64,000 nucleotides of DNA, taken from Sphingopyxis lindanitolerans. GTDB taxonomy: Bacteria > Pseudomonadota > Alphaproteobacteria > Sphingomonadales > Sphingomonadaceae. Position numbers and translations under genes: made by a program. Positions within the stretch are counted from its first letter, which is position 1; each line of letters begins with the position of its first letter. The notes beneath the pieces were generated by a model that was not told where the DNA came from, made no database searches, and saw only the letters and a program-made list of their open reading frames with translations. The DNA lies in contig NZ_CM009578.1 in NCBI RefSeq assembly GCF_002993885.1, positions 685,251 through 749,250 on the forward strand. Direction: 5' to 3'. Below are positions 55,433 to 63,909 of the stretch, piece after piece.

Positions 55433-56274
55433 TGGCGTTTTTCTCCCGAACCCCGATCGCGCCGCTTGAATATAGCCGCACCCTGTGGATGCGCCTGTGG
55501 GTCGGTGCGGTGATGGCCTTCCTCTATGCGCCGCTGGTCGTGCTGATGATCTTCAGCTTCAACGACAGCAAGCGCAACGTCGTGTGGCGCGGCTTCACGC
55601 TCAAATATTACGACAAGGCGCTGCACGACGACGCGCTGATCGAGGCGCTGGTCAATTCGCTGACCATCGCCGCGCTCGCGACGATCGTCAGCCTGATCCT
55701 CGGCGCGGTCGCGGCGGTGATGCTGTGGCGCTTCCGCTTTCCCTTCAAGGGCGCGGTCGACGGGACGATCTCGCTGCCGATCATCGTTCCCGAAATCTGC
55801 ATGGGCGTCGCCTTCCTGATGTTCTTCGCAAAGCTCCAGTGGTCGACCGACCTGATCTGGCCGCTCAACCTTAGCGCCATCACCATCGCGCATATCACCT
55901 TCTGCTTTCCCTTCGTCACCATGGTCGTGCGCTCGCGCCTCGCGAGCTTCAACCGCGAGCAGGAGGAAGCGGCGAAAGATCTCGGCGCCGGCGAATGGCA
56001 GATGTTCCGCGACGTGCTGATCCCGCACATGCGGCCCGCGCTCGTCGCGGGCGCGCTGCTTTCGTTCACGCTCAGCCTCGACGATTTCGTCATCACCTAT
56101 TTCACCAGCGGCCCCGACACCGTCACCTTTCCGGTGAAGGTCTATTCGATGCTCCGCTTCTCGGTGACGCCGGAGGTCAACGCGGCCTCGACCATCCTGA
56201 TCATCCTGACCGTCGCCCTGACCGCCATCGCGCTGAAGCTTCAGGGCTTGAAGGCGATTGCGGAGACGCATTGA
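55432..56274 (+). CDS. Polyamine ABC transporter permease, PotI/PotC-like
   Basis: A 280-residue second permease subunit with six helices. The EAA loop reads EEAAKDLGAGEWQMFRDVLIPHMRPALVAG (about 180-209). LDDFVITYFTSGPDTVTFPVKVYSMLRF near residue 215 is a PotC/PotI hallmark. ATG at 55432 overlaps the previous stop by one base. A repeat lies between it and the ATPase gene. Confidence 0.93.
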   Translation: MAFFSRTPIAPLEYSRTLWMRLWVGAVMAFLYAPLVVLMIFSFNDSKRNVVWRGFTLKYYDKALHDDALIEALVNSLTIAALATIVSLILGAVAAVMLWRFRFPFKGAVDGTISLPIIVPEICMGVAFLMFFAKLQWSTDLIWPLNLSAITIAHITFCFPFVTMVVRSRLASFNREQEEAAKDLGAGEWQMFRDVLIPHMRPALVAGALLSFTLSLDDFVITYFTSGPDTVTFPVKVYSMLRFSVTPEVNAASTILIILTVALTAIALKLQGLKAIAETH

Positions 56275-56306
56275 TGTACCTCCCCTTTCCCGTTCGCTCT
56301 CTTTCC

Positions 56307-56387
56307 CCGTTCGCATCGAGCGAAGTCGAGATGCCCGTCGGCCGCGCGCACCCTCGCGGTGTCTCGACTTCGCTCGACACGAACGGA
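56307..56387. repeat. Hairpin repeat, family B copy 2
   Basis: ccgttcgcatcgagcgaagtcgag on the left and ctcgacttcgctcgacacgaacgg on the right pair as imperfect arms. It lies between the potI-like gene and the ATPase gene, 15 bases before the ATPase start. Confidence 0.85.
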
Positions 56388-56401
56388 CCCAGGATTTTCT
56401 C

Positions 56402-57532
56402 ATGACCGAAACCGCCCAGCCGATCATCCAGATCCGCAATATCACCAAATGCTTCGGCAAGGTGGCGGCGGTCGACAATGTCAGCCTCGATATCCAGGCC
56501 GGCGAATTCTTCGTGCTGCTTGGCCCGTCGGGCTGCGGCAAGACGACCTTGCTGCGCATGATCGCGGGGTTCGAGCTGCCGACCGCGGGCCGCATCCTGA
56601 TCGACGGGCAGGATATGGCGGGCATCCCGCCGAACAAGCGGCCGGTGAACATGGTGTTCCAGAGCTATGCGGTGTTTCCGCACATGAGCGTCGCCGACAA
56701 TGTCGCCTATGGCCTGAAGATCGCCGGGGTGAAGGGCGGCGAGGCCCGCGACCGGGTCGCGGAAGCGCTCGATCTCGTCAAGCTCGGCGGGTTCGAGGCC
56801 CGCATGCCCGACCAGATGTCGGGCGGCCAGCGCCAGCGCGTCGCGCTCGCGCGCAGCCTGGTGATGCGGCCGAAAGTGCTGCTGCTCGATGAGCCGCTGT
56901 CGGCGCTCGACGCCAAGCTGCGTGGGCAGATGCAGTTCGAGCTGTCGGAATTGCAGGAAAAGGTCGGCATCACCTTCGTCACCGTCACCCACGACCAGGA
57001 CGAGGCGCTGTCGATGGCGTGCCGCATTGCGGTGATCAACAAGGGCGAGGTGTCGCAGCTTGCGACGCCGTCCGACCTCTACGAATATCCGGCCAACCGC
57101 TTCGTCGCCGACTTCGTCGGGTCGGTGAATATCTTCGAGGGCAAGCTGATCCTCGACGAGCCCGACAAGGCGGCGGTCGATTGTCCGGGGCTCGGCAAAA
57201 TCTATCTCAACCACGGCGTCACCGGGTCGCACGGCGCCGACATCTGGGTCGCGCTGCGGCCCGAGAAAATCTATCTCCACGTCCCCGGCGCGGGCAAAGC
57301 CGTGAAGGCAGCGGCACAGGACGCGCCCGAAGGGTATAATTTCGCGCGCGGCAAGATTCGCGGCATGTCCTACCTTGGCGACATCACCCTGTTCGAGATC
57401 GAGCTCGAATCGGGTGCGAGGCTTCGCGTGTCACGCCCTAATCTGTCGCGCCACGACCAGGAGGATTTCACCTGGGACGACAAGGTCAGCATGCACTGGC
57501 GGGCGGATAGTCCGGTGGTGTTGCTGGGGTAA
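56402..57532 (+). CDS. Polyamine ABC transporter ATP-binding protein, PotG/PotA-like
   Basis: The 376-residue ATPase of the importer: Walker A GPSGCGKTT (about 42-50), signature MSGGQRQRVALARS (about 140-153), Walker B VLLLDEPLSALD and H-loop VTHDQDEA, then a C-terminal TOBE domain (about 295-376). Start MTETAQPIIQIRN at 56402. In E. coli potFGHI the ATPase is second; here it comes last. Confidence 0.94.
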   Translation: MTETAQPIIQIRNITKCFGKVAAVDNVSLDIQAGEFFVLLGPSGCGKTTLLRMIAGFELPTAGRILIDGQDMAGIPPNKRPVNMVFQSYAVFPHMSVADNVAYGLKIAGVKGGEARDRVAEALDLVKLGGFEARMPDQMSGGQRQRVALARSLVMRPKVLLLDEPLSALDAKLRGQMQFELSELQEKVGITFVTVTHDQDEALSMACRIAVINKGEVSQLATPSDLYEYPANRFVADFVGSVNIFEGKLILDEPDKAAVDCPGLGKIYLNHGVTGSHGADIWVALRPEKIYLHVPGAGKAVKAAAQDAPEGYNFARGKIRGMSYLGDITLFEIELESGARLRVSRPNLSRHDQEDFTWDDKVSMHWRADSPVVLLG

Positions 57533-57540
57533 TTCGCCCA

Positions 57541-57640
57541 ATCGTCATTGCGAGCGGAGCGAAGCAATCTCCAGCTCTCGGTCTTGTGCAAGGCCGAAAG
57601 CTGGAGATTGCTTCGTCGCTACGCTCCTCGCAACGACGAA
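57541..57640. repeat. REP-like inverted repeat, family A copy 3 (reverse orientation)
   Basis: gtcattgcgagcggagcgaagcaatctccagc at left and the matching gctggagattgcttcgtcgctacgctcctcgc at right. Compared with copy 1 the element is flipped. It sits between the ATPase gene and the convergent DUF808 gene. Confidence 0.85.
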
Positions 57641-57645
57641 GTGAT

Positions 57646-58584
57646 TTAATGCGCTGCCTTCTTACCCGGCACGACGTGCAGCAAGCCGACGATCGCGCCG
57701 CCGAGCAGCAGGCCGAAAATTCCATCGCCGGTCGCCTTGATCAGCCACGTCCACACCCCTTCGAGCGGCAGGCCGCCGGCGACCGCATGCGCGAGCGATT
57801 CCAGCGCCTCGGCAATGCCGCCGACGTGATATTCGTGGAGCCCGTGCAGCACGATCTGCCCGCCGACCCACAGCATCGCTGCGGTGCCGATCGTCGCCAG
57901 CGCGGCAAGCAGTTTCGGCATGAAAGCGACGAGCCCGCGCCCGGTCGCGCGCCGCGCCCTGTTGCCCTGCTTCGCCATATGCAGCCCGATGTCGTCCATC
58001 TTCACGATCATCCCGACGACGCCATAGACGGCGATCGTGATCAGCACCGCGACAAGCGCCAGCGTCGCCGCGCGCATCGCGAAATGTTGGTCGAGCACTT
58101 CGTTGAGCGCAATGACCATGATCTCGGCCGACAGGATGAAGTCGGTGCGCACCGCGCCCTTCACCATCGTCTCTTCATGGTTTTTGTCGGCGACGGTCTC
58201 GGCATCCTCGGCGAGGCTCGTCTTGTCCGCGCGCAGCGAATGGATGACCTTTTCGGCGCCCTCGAAGCACAGATAGGCGCCGCCGAGCATCAACAGCGGC
58301 GTGATCGCCCAGGGCAGGAAGGTCGACAGCAAGAGCAGCGCCGGCAGAATCAGCACCAGCTTGTTGAACAGCGACCCCTTGGTGATCCGCCAGATAATCG
58401 GCAATTCGCGGTCGGGGGTGAAGCCCGTGACGTAGCGCGGCGTGACCGCGGTATCGTCGACCACCACCCCCGCCGCCTTCACCCCGGCCTTCGACGCCGC
58501 GGCGCCGATATCATCGATGCTCGACGCGGCGACCTTGGCGATGGTGGCGACGTCGTCGAGCAGGGCAAATAGGCCGGATGGCAT
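57646..58584 (-). CDS. DUF808 (YedI-like) membrane protein
   Basis: A 312-residue multi-span protein. MPSGLFALLDDVATIAKVAASSIDDIG at the start and TDFILSAEIMVIAL near the middle are DUF808 hallmarks. The function is not known. The start is ATG at 58584; the open frame upstream overlaps the spuC-like gene's 3' end. It lies 20 bases after that gene on the minus strand. Confidence 0.88.
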   Translation of the reverse strand: MPSGLFALLDDVATIAKVAASSIDDIGAAASKAGVKAAGVVVDDTAVTPRYVTGFTPDRELPIIWRITKGSLFNKLVLILPALLLLSTFLPWAITPLLMLGGAYLCFEGAEKVIHSLRADKTSLAEDAETVADKNHEETMVKGAVRTDFILSAEIMVIALNEVLDQHFAMRAATLALVAVLITIAVYGVVGMIVKMDDIGLHMAKQGNRARRATGRGLVAFMPKLLAALATIGTAAMLWVGGQIVLHGLHEYHVGGIAEALESLAHAVAGGLPLEGVWTWLIKATGDGIFGLLLGGAIVGLLHVVPGKKAAH

Positions 58585-58603
58585 GGGGGTTTGGTCTTTC
58601 CTT

Positions 58604-59977
58604 TTAGAGTGCGCGAAGTGTCGGCTCGATCTCATCGAGCGATTTGCGGATGATGGCAACCATGTCGTCGATCTGTTCGGTCGAGATGACCAGCGGCGGA
58701 CACATGACGAGGCTGTCGCGGATACCGCGCACCATCAGCCCGTTCGCAATGCAGGCGTCGCGCGCCATCGGCCCCGCGGTTCCCTCGGCGCCGCCGAAGC
58801 GCGCGCGCGTTTCCTTGTCGGCGACGATCTCGACCGCTCCGAGCAGGCCGATCGCGCGCGTTTCGCCGACGAGCGGGTGGTCGTTCAGCGTCGCGAGCGC
58901 CTTCGCCAGATGCGGACCGGTGACACTGCCGGTGCGCTCGATCAGGCCTTCGCGCTCGATGATCTCGATATTCCGGAGCGCGACCGCGGCGCAGACCGGA
59001 TGGCCCGAATAGGTGAAGCCGTGGACAAAATCGCCGCCGGTTTTCAGCACCTCGACGACGTGCGCGGCGACCGCGGTCGCCGAGATCGGGAGGTAGCCCG
59101 ACGACAGCCCCTTCGCCATCGGCATCAGGTCCGGGGTAAAGCCCATCGCCTCATGCCCCCACATCCTGCCGGTGCGCCCGAAGCCGCAGATCACTTCGTC
59201 GGACACGAGCAGCAGGCCATATTTGCGCACCACCGCCTCGACCTTCGGCCAGTAACCGTTAGGCGGAATGATCACGCCGCCGGCGCCCTGCACCGGCTCG
59301 CCGATGAAGGCGGCGCAATTTTCGGGGCCGACCTCGAGAATCTTGTCCTCGATCGCCTGGACACAGGCGTCACAGAACGCCTCCTCGCTCGTCCCCTGCC
59401 CTTCGCCATAATAGTACGGCTGCCGGACATGCTCGACGCCGGGGATCGGCAGGTCGCCCTGCGCGTGCATCGCCTTCATGCCGCCGAGCGACACACCTGC
59501 GACGGTCGAACCATGATAGGCGTTCCAGCGGCTGATGAAGATCGTGCGCTTGGGCTCGCCCTTCAGCTTCCAATAATGGCGGACCATGCGAAAGACGGTG
59601 TCGTTGGCTTCGCTGCCCGATGCGTTGAAGAAGATATGCGGCAGGCGGTTATTGGTGAGCGATGCGATCTTCGCCGCGAGCGTCACCGTCGGCGGCGTCG
59701 CGGTCTTGAAGAACGTATTGTAGAAGGGCAGCTCGCGCATCTGCGTCGCCGCCGCCTCGACCAGCTCCTCGCGGCCATAGCCGACGTTGACGCACCAGAG
59801 GCCCGCCATGCCGTCGAGGATGCGGTGGCCGTCGCCGTCGTGGATATAGCAGCCTTCGGCATGGGTGATGATGCGGCTGCCGCCAAGCGCTTCGATCTCG
59901 GCCCAGTCGGCCTGCGCGGGCAGATGGTGCGCGACGTCGAGGCGGCGCAGTTCGGCGATATCGTGATTGCGGGGCAT
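58604..59977 (-). CDS. Class III aminotransferase, putrescine:pyruvate type (SpuC-like)
   Basis: A 457-residue PLP enzyme. K289 in LMPMAKGLSSGYLPI binds PLP; D260 in LLLVSDEVICGFGRTG; NASGSEANDTVFRMVRHYWKLKG (118-140) is the phosphate loop and SpuC-type signature. It likely transaminates putrescine or another omega-amine with pyruvate, giving 4-aminobutanal and alanine. The start is ATG at 59977, with cagga 9 bases upstream; TTG at 59983 is the alternative. Confidence 0.9.
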   Translation of the reverse strand: MPRNHDIAELRRLDVAHHLPAQADWAEIEALGGSRIITHAEGCYIHDGDGHRILDGMAGLWCVNVGYGREELVEAAATQMRELPFYNTFFKTATPPTVTLAAKIASLTNNRLPHIFFNASGSEANDTVFRMVRHYWKLKGEPKRTIFISRWNAYHGSTVAGVSLGGMKAMHAQGDLPIPGVEHVRQPYYYGEGQGTSEEAFCDACVQAIEDKILEVGPENCAAFIGEPVQGAGGVIIPPNGYWPKVEAVVRKYGLLLVSDEVICGFGRTGRMWGHEAMGFTPDLMPMAKGLSSGYLPISATAVAAHVVEVLKTGGDFVHGFTYSGHPVCAAVALRNIEIIEREGLIERTGSVTGPHLAKALATLNDHPLVGETRAIGLLGAVEIVADKETRARFGGAEGTAGPMARDACIANGLMVRGIRDSLVMCPPLVISTEQIDDMVAIIRKSLDEIEPTLRAL

Positions 59978-59999
59978 ATACAATGTTCCTGATCCAGAA

Positions 60000-60071
60000 G
60001 TCCGTTCGCATCACGCGAAGTCGAGATGCGCTACCACAATGGGTGTCTCTTCTTCGCTCGACACGAGCGGA
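60000..60071. repeat. Hairpin repeat, family B copy 3
   Basis: tccgttcgcatcacgcgaagtcgag at left and cttcgctcgacacgagcgga at right form imperfect arms. It lies between the spuC-like gene and puuD on the minus strand. Confidence 0.75.
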
Positions 60072-60092
60072 GAAGAGAGCTTCTGCTTTCAA

Positions 60093-60152
60093 TCAGGGCG
60101 AGAAACATATCCGCGCGAGATAGCGGTCGTAGCGGGTGACGCGGCGGTTCAT
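60093..60152 (-). CDS. Possible 19-residue ORF or gene remnant after puuD
   Basis: ATG at 60152 overlaps the puuD stop (ATGA), and the frame MNRRVTRYDRYLARICFSP closes at 60093. The arginine-rich start and the coupling suggest a leader or the front of a gene cut off by the family B repeat just below. No homologue is recognised; it may be chance. Confidence 0.2.
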   Translation of the reverse strand: MNRRVTRYDRYLARICFSP

Positions 60153-60889
60153 AGCGCCCCTCTTAGCGCCCGGCCGAGCAGGCGGAAATAGGTCTGGCTC
60201 TGATCGCTGTCGTCGGTCGCCCATTCGGGATGCCATTGCACCGCGAGCAATGGCGCGCCGTTTGGGCGGGCGCTGTAGGCCTCGACCAGCCCGTCCGGCG
60301 CGCGCGCCTCGACCTGCAAACCGTCGGCGAGGGTGCCGATGCCCTGATAATGGACCGAGTTCACCTCGAGCGACGGCGTCTCATAAGCCCCAGCGAGCAA
60401 GCCGCCCTCGACCAGGTCGACCCGGTGATGATGGTCGAACAGCGCCTCGAACGGCACATCGTCGGGCGCGTGGTGGTGCAGCAATTGCTCGCTCGCCGAC
60501 GTATCGCGTCGCAACGTCCCACCGAGCGCGACGTTGATTTCCTGAAAGCCGCGGCAGATGCCGAACAGCGGCCGCCGCGCCGCGATGACAGCTTCGACCA
60601 GGTCGATCATCATGCGGTCGCGGTCGGGGTCGAACGGCCCCTCGCCCGCCGCCGGATCGCCATAGCGTGCCGGTTCGACATTCGACGGCGTGCCGGTGAG
60701 CAGCACCCCGTCGAGGCGCCCCACGACCTCGCCTGCGCGCATGTCATCGGGAAGCGAGGGGATGATCAGCGCCGCGCAATCGGCGTGGCGCATCGCCGCG
60801 GTGGCATAGCGATTGATCACCACCTGCGCGATTTCGGTGCCGACCACGCGGTTGCAGGCGATGATACCGAGGACGGGGCGCGTGGACAT
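60149..60889 (-). CDS. puuD: Gamma-glutamyl-gamma-aminobutyrate hydrolase
   Basis: A class I glutamine-amidotransferase-like hydrolase of 246 residues, splitting gamma-glutamyl-GABA to GABA and glutamate. The triad is C112 in FGICRGFQEIN, H220 and E222 in QWHPEW. LLTGTPSNVEPARYG and NSVHYQGI are PuuD features. Upstream glk is on the same strand, 43 bases away. Confidence 0.92.
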   Translation of the reverse strand: MSTRPVLGIIACNRVVGTEIAQVVINRYATAAMRHADCAALIIPSLPDDMRAGEVVGRLDGVLLTGTPSNVEPARYGDPAAGEGPFDPDRDRMMIDLVEAVIAARRPLFGICRGFQEINVALGGTLRRDTSASEQLLHHHAPDDVPFEALFDHHHRVDLVEGGLLAGAYETPSLEVNSVHYQGIGTLADGLQVEARAPDGLVEAYSARPNGAPLLAVQWHPEWATDDSDQSQTYFRLLGRALRGAL

Positions 60890-60932
60890 GCCCCCTTGCT
60901 GCCGATTTTCGGCGCGCGGCGCCAGCGGAATT

Positions 60933-61904
60933 TCAGGCGTCCTGGCGTGCGAAGGCGGCCGCCGCGCCGAACAGTCCGGGCTGCGGATGGGTGATCAGCT
61001 TGACGGGCAGCGCAGCCATGAAATTCTCGAACCGCCCCTTGGCGACGAAACGTTCGGGAAAGCCCGAGCGGACGAGTTGGTCGCGGATGCGAAGGCCGAG
61101 CCCGCCCGCGATCACCACGCCGCTCGCCCCTTGCGCCAGCGCCAGATCGCCCGCGACGCTGCCGAGCGACAGGCAGAAGCGGTCGGCGGCGGCCGCCGCC
61201 AGCGCGTCCTCGCCGCTCATCGCCGCCGCCCAGATCGTCTTGTCGTCGAGCGAGGGGATCGCGCGCCCTTCCATGCTTGCCAGCGTTTCATAGATATCGA
61301 TGATTCCCGGCCCCGACACGATGCGCTCGATCGAAACGCGCCGGTGGCGCTTCCTGAGCCGCGCGAGGATCGCATCCTCGATGCTGTCGAGCGGCGCAAA
61401 GTCGATGTGTCCGCCCTCGGTCGCCTGAACGCGATAGTCGGCGCCGTCGCGCCAGACATGCGCGACGCCAAGCCCGGTGCCGGGGCCGAGAACGCTGATC
61501 GTGCCCGTCCGCGGCAGCGGCTCGTCGGGGCCGGTCAATCGCTCGAAATAGAGTTCGTCCGCCTGCGCTACGGCGTGGCCCACCGCCTCGAAATCATTGA
61601 CCAGCGCATAGCGATCGACATCCAATTTCTCGGCGATCAGCGCCGGGCGGATGATCCAGGGATTGTTGGTGAAGCGGATGATCTGACCCCGCGTCGGCCC
61701 GGCGATCGCGATCGCGACCGCGCGCGGCAGCGCCCCGCCCTGCCGACGTCCAAATTCCTGCCACGCGGTCTGAAAGCTGGCGTGATCCCTGGTATGAAGC
61801 GTCGTTTCCGGTCCGAGCGTGGCGACCCTGCCGCCCGCGACCTTCGCGATCGCAAACCGCGCGTGGGTGCCGCCGATATCGACCGTGACGATGGCGTCGC
61901 TCAT
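60933..61904 (-). CDS. glk: Glucokinase
   Basis: A 323-residue ROK-unrelated bacterial glucokinase. VDIGGTHARFAIAK (about 8-21) is the ATP phosphate loop; AIAIAGPTRG and LVNDFEAVGHAVA (with the catalytic aspartate near 103) and LGPGTGLGVA follow. It phosphorylates glucose to feed the Entner-Doudoroff pathway, typical for sphingomonads. Start ATG at 61904. Confidence 0.93.
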   Translation of the reverse strand: MSDAIVTVDIGGTHARFAIAKVAGGRVATLGPETTLHTRDHASFQTAWQEFGRRQGGALPRAVAIAIAGPTRGQIIRFTNNPWIIRPALIAEKLDVDRYALVNDFEAVGHAVAQADELYFERLTGPDEPLPRTGTISVLGPGTGLGVAHVWRDGADYRVQATEGGHIDFAPLDSIEDAILARLRKRHRRVSIERIVSGPGIIDIYETLASMEGRAIPSLDDKTIWAAAMSGEDALAAAAADRFCLSLGSVAGDLALAQGASGVVIAGGLGLRIRDQLVRSGFPERFVAKGRFENFMAALPVKLITHPQPGLFGAAAAFARQDA

Positions 61905-61997
61905 GACTCTTCCTTGCCCTTATCGGGCAGGGCATGTCGCATGGAGCGGGCCGACGCAACAGGCAAAGCTATGCACCGCCGCCGGGCTTCAGGGCTT

Positions 61998-62099
61998 GGC
62001 GGCGAGACCTCGATGAAGGGGGATGGATCGAGGCTCGCCGCCCGAGCCGGCCATGATGTCGCCTGCGGATATTCGCCCGCTCCCTGGGACGGCCGGCTC
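61998..62099. repeat. Two adjacent hairpins between glk and cytochrome c genes
   Basis: The first hairpin pairs ggcggcgag-x-cctcgat (61998-62014) with atcgaggctcgccgcc (62027-62042). The second pairs gagccggcc (62044-62052) with ggccggctc (62091-62099), enclosing about 38 bases. Both genes run on the minus strand, so these may terminate the cytochrome c transcript before glk. Confidence 0.5.
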
Positions 62100-62113
62100 T
62101 TGTCTTGTCGTGC

Positions 62114-62497
62114 CTATTTGCTCTGTTGGCGCAGATAGGCGATCACGTCGGCGCGGCGGACGGGATCGGCCAAGCGAAAGCCCATCCGCGTCCCCGGCAC
62201 CATTTTCTGCGGATTCTGGAGGAAGCGATCGAGCGTCGCCCCGTTCCAGACGATGCGCGCGCCGCGCATCGCGGGCGAATAGGCATAGCCGCGCGCGGTT
62301 CCCGCCTTGCGCCCATAGACGCCGCGATGCGCCGGGCCGACGCGGTTGGCGTCAAGCGAATGGCAGCTTCCGCAACTGGCGGCGTAAACCTTCGCCCCGC
62401 GCGCTGGATCGCCGGCCGGCGCCAAAGCGGCCGCCGCACTCGCCAGTCCTGCGACCGCCACCCAGGCGGCCACGGCCATTTCCAGTCTCCACCGCAT
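62114..62497 (-). CDS. Periplasmic class I cytochrome c
   Basis: A 127-residue protein: a signal peptide (about 1-25), heme motif CGSCH (C42, C45, H46), and the axial methionine M105 in PGTRMGF. LDANRVGPAHRGVYGRKAG resembles small soluble mono-heme cytochromes of the c2/c556-like type. It is 3 bases after the ferritin-like gene, so the two form an operon. Confidence 0.9.
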   Translation of the reverse strand: MRWRLEMAVAAWVAVAGLASAAAALAPAGDPARGAKVYAASCGSCHSLDANRVGPAHRGVYGRKAGTARGYAYSPAMRGARIVWNGATLDRFLQNPQKMVPGTRMGFRLADPVRRADVIAYLRQQSK

Positions 62498-62500
62498 GGC

Positions 62501-63076
62501 TCAACCAAACATGAAGGCGGGCTTGGGCAGCGCATCGCCGAGCGCCGAGGTCAGGAGCGACCAGTGCGCGGCCTCGTCGGCGGCGATCCTGGCGCAGGTC
62601 TGCGCCAGTTCCCGGCCGCCCAGAGACGGCATGACGCCGAGATAGGCATTGGCCGCGCCGAGTTCGTGCGCCTGTGCAAGGCGCAATATGTCGGCCTGGG
62701 TCTTGATCGCCGCGATGTTGAGGCTGGTCATATAATCGGCGCGCGATTTGGGCGCGACGGCCTTGCCGCCAAGCTGGCCGATCGCCCCGGCCAGCGCATC
62801 GCGATGCCCCTTGTGCTGCCCCTGAAAGAGCAATGCGAGGTCGAGCACGGGCTTTTGCAGCAGGCCGCTTTCGGCGCCGATCTGATAGGCTTCGATCGCT
62901 TCATGTTCGAGGCCGAGCGCGACGTTCAATATATCGACATCGCCCGCGCGGGCCGCACCCCCCGCCTGACGCGCGAGCGCCGGCACATCGCCCAAAATGC
63001 CGATGGCGGCGGCGGAAAGCGTGGCCGCGCCGGTCAAGCGCAACAATCCGCGCCGCGAGCTTTGTTGGTGGATCAT
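62501..63076 (-). CDS. Tat-exported ferritin-like domain protein
   Basis: A 191-residue protein. A twin-arginine signal (SSRRGLLRLTGAATL, about 7-21, ending ALARQ) exports it folded. The mature part is a four-helix bundle of the ferritin-like type: LNVALGLEHEAIEAYQIG (about 58-75), FQGQHKGHRDAL and DEAAHWSLL provide E/H residues suited to a di-iron site. Start MIHQQSSRRG at 63076 with aaggag upstream. Iron or peroxide handling is inferred from the fold and the cytochrome neighbour. Confidence 0.82.
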   Translation of the reverse strand: MIHQQSSRRGLLRLTGAATLSAAAIGILGDVPALARQAGGAARAGDVDILNVALGLEHEAIEAYQIGAESGLLQKPVLDLALLFQGQHKGHRDALAGAIGQLGGKAVAPKSRADYMTSLNIAAIKTQADILRLAQAHELGAANAYLGVMPSLGGRELAQTCARIAADEAAHWSLLTSALGDALPKPAFMFG

Positions 63077-63255
63077 CGAAACGACTCCTTCGCTGTCGGC
63101 GCAGCGGGAATTCGCCGCGCTTGCCGTCATTCGATGCGGCTGCGGGCGCAGCGTTCCCAAAAAGATATCGGGCCCAAAAAAGCGGGGGAACATTCGCGGC
63201 ACCGCGCCATCCAATGCCCACCCCCAAATGCCCACCCGAGGCCAAGGATGACGCC

Positions 63256-63909
63256 ATGGATTTATTACAGACCCCTACGCCCCCCGACGCCGACAACACC
63301 GACGACACCGCCCCGATCGACACCGCCGCGCCGCGCCCCGGCCGCGCCGCGGTGGAGGCGGCGGTCCGCACCCTGATCGCCGCGGCGGGCGACGATCCCG
63401 CGCGCGAAGGGTTGCGCGACACCCCCGCGCGCGTCGCGCGGGCCTATGGCGAATGGTTTTCAGGCTATGCGATCGATCCCAAAGCCTATCTCAACCGGGT
63501 TTTCGATGAAGCGGAAGGGTATGAGGACACCGTCCTCCTTCGCGACATTCCGCTCGTTTCGACCTGCGAGCATCATATGGCGCCGATCACCGGGCGCGTG
63601 CATGTTGCCTATCGCCCGCGCGGCCGGGTGGTCGGCATATCGAAACTGTCGCGGCTGGTGGATGCCTTCGGCCGCCGCCTGCAATTGCAGGAGCGCTTGA
63701 CCCAGCAGATCGCCACCACATTGTTTTCCGTCCTGAAACCCAGCGGCGTCGCGGTGATCGTCGAGGCACGCCACGGCTGCATGACGACGCGCGGGGTCAA
63801 TCAGCCCCACGTCGCGATGGTGACCAAGGCCTGGCTCGGCGATTTTCGCGAGGATGCCGAATTGCGCCGCGATCTGCTCGCCGCGATCCCCTTCGGGCTC
63901 GATCGCTAA
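63256..63909 (+). CDS. folE: GTP cyclohydrolase I
   Basis: Opens GTP to dihydroneopterin triphosphate, the first step of folate synthesis. The 217-residue protein has zinc ligands C104 and H107 (STCEHHMAP) and C175 (RHGCMTTRG), plus YRPRGRVVGISKLSRLVD. The N-terminal 25 residues are a threonine/aspartate-rich extension. ATG at 63256 has aagga upstream. It is divergent from the ferritin-like gene. Confidence 0.96.
   Translation: MDLLQTPTPPDADNTDDTAPIDTAAPRPGRAAVEAAVRTLIAAAGDDPAREGLRDTPARVARAYGEWFSGYAIDPKAYLNRVFDEAEGYEDTVLLRDIPLVSTCEHHMAPITGRVHVAYRPRGRVVGISKLSRLVDAFGRRLQLQERLTQQIATTLFSVLKPSGVAVIVEARHGCMTTRGVNQPHVAMVTKAWLGDFREDAELRRDLLAAIPFGLDR

Noticed and set aside
63077..63255. Sigma-EcfG promoter between ferritin-like gene and folE
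   Set aside because: GGAAC occurs on both strands but no CGTT lies 16-17 bases downstream.
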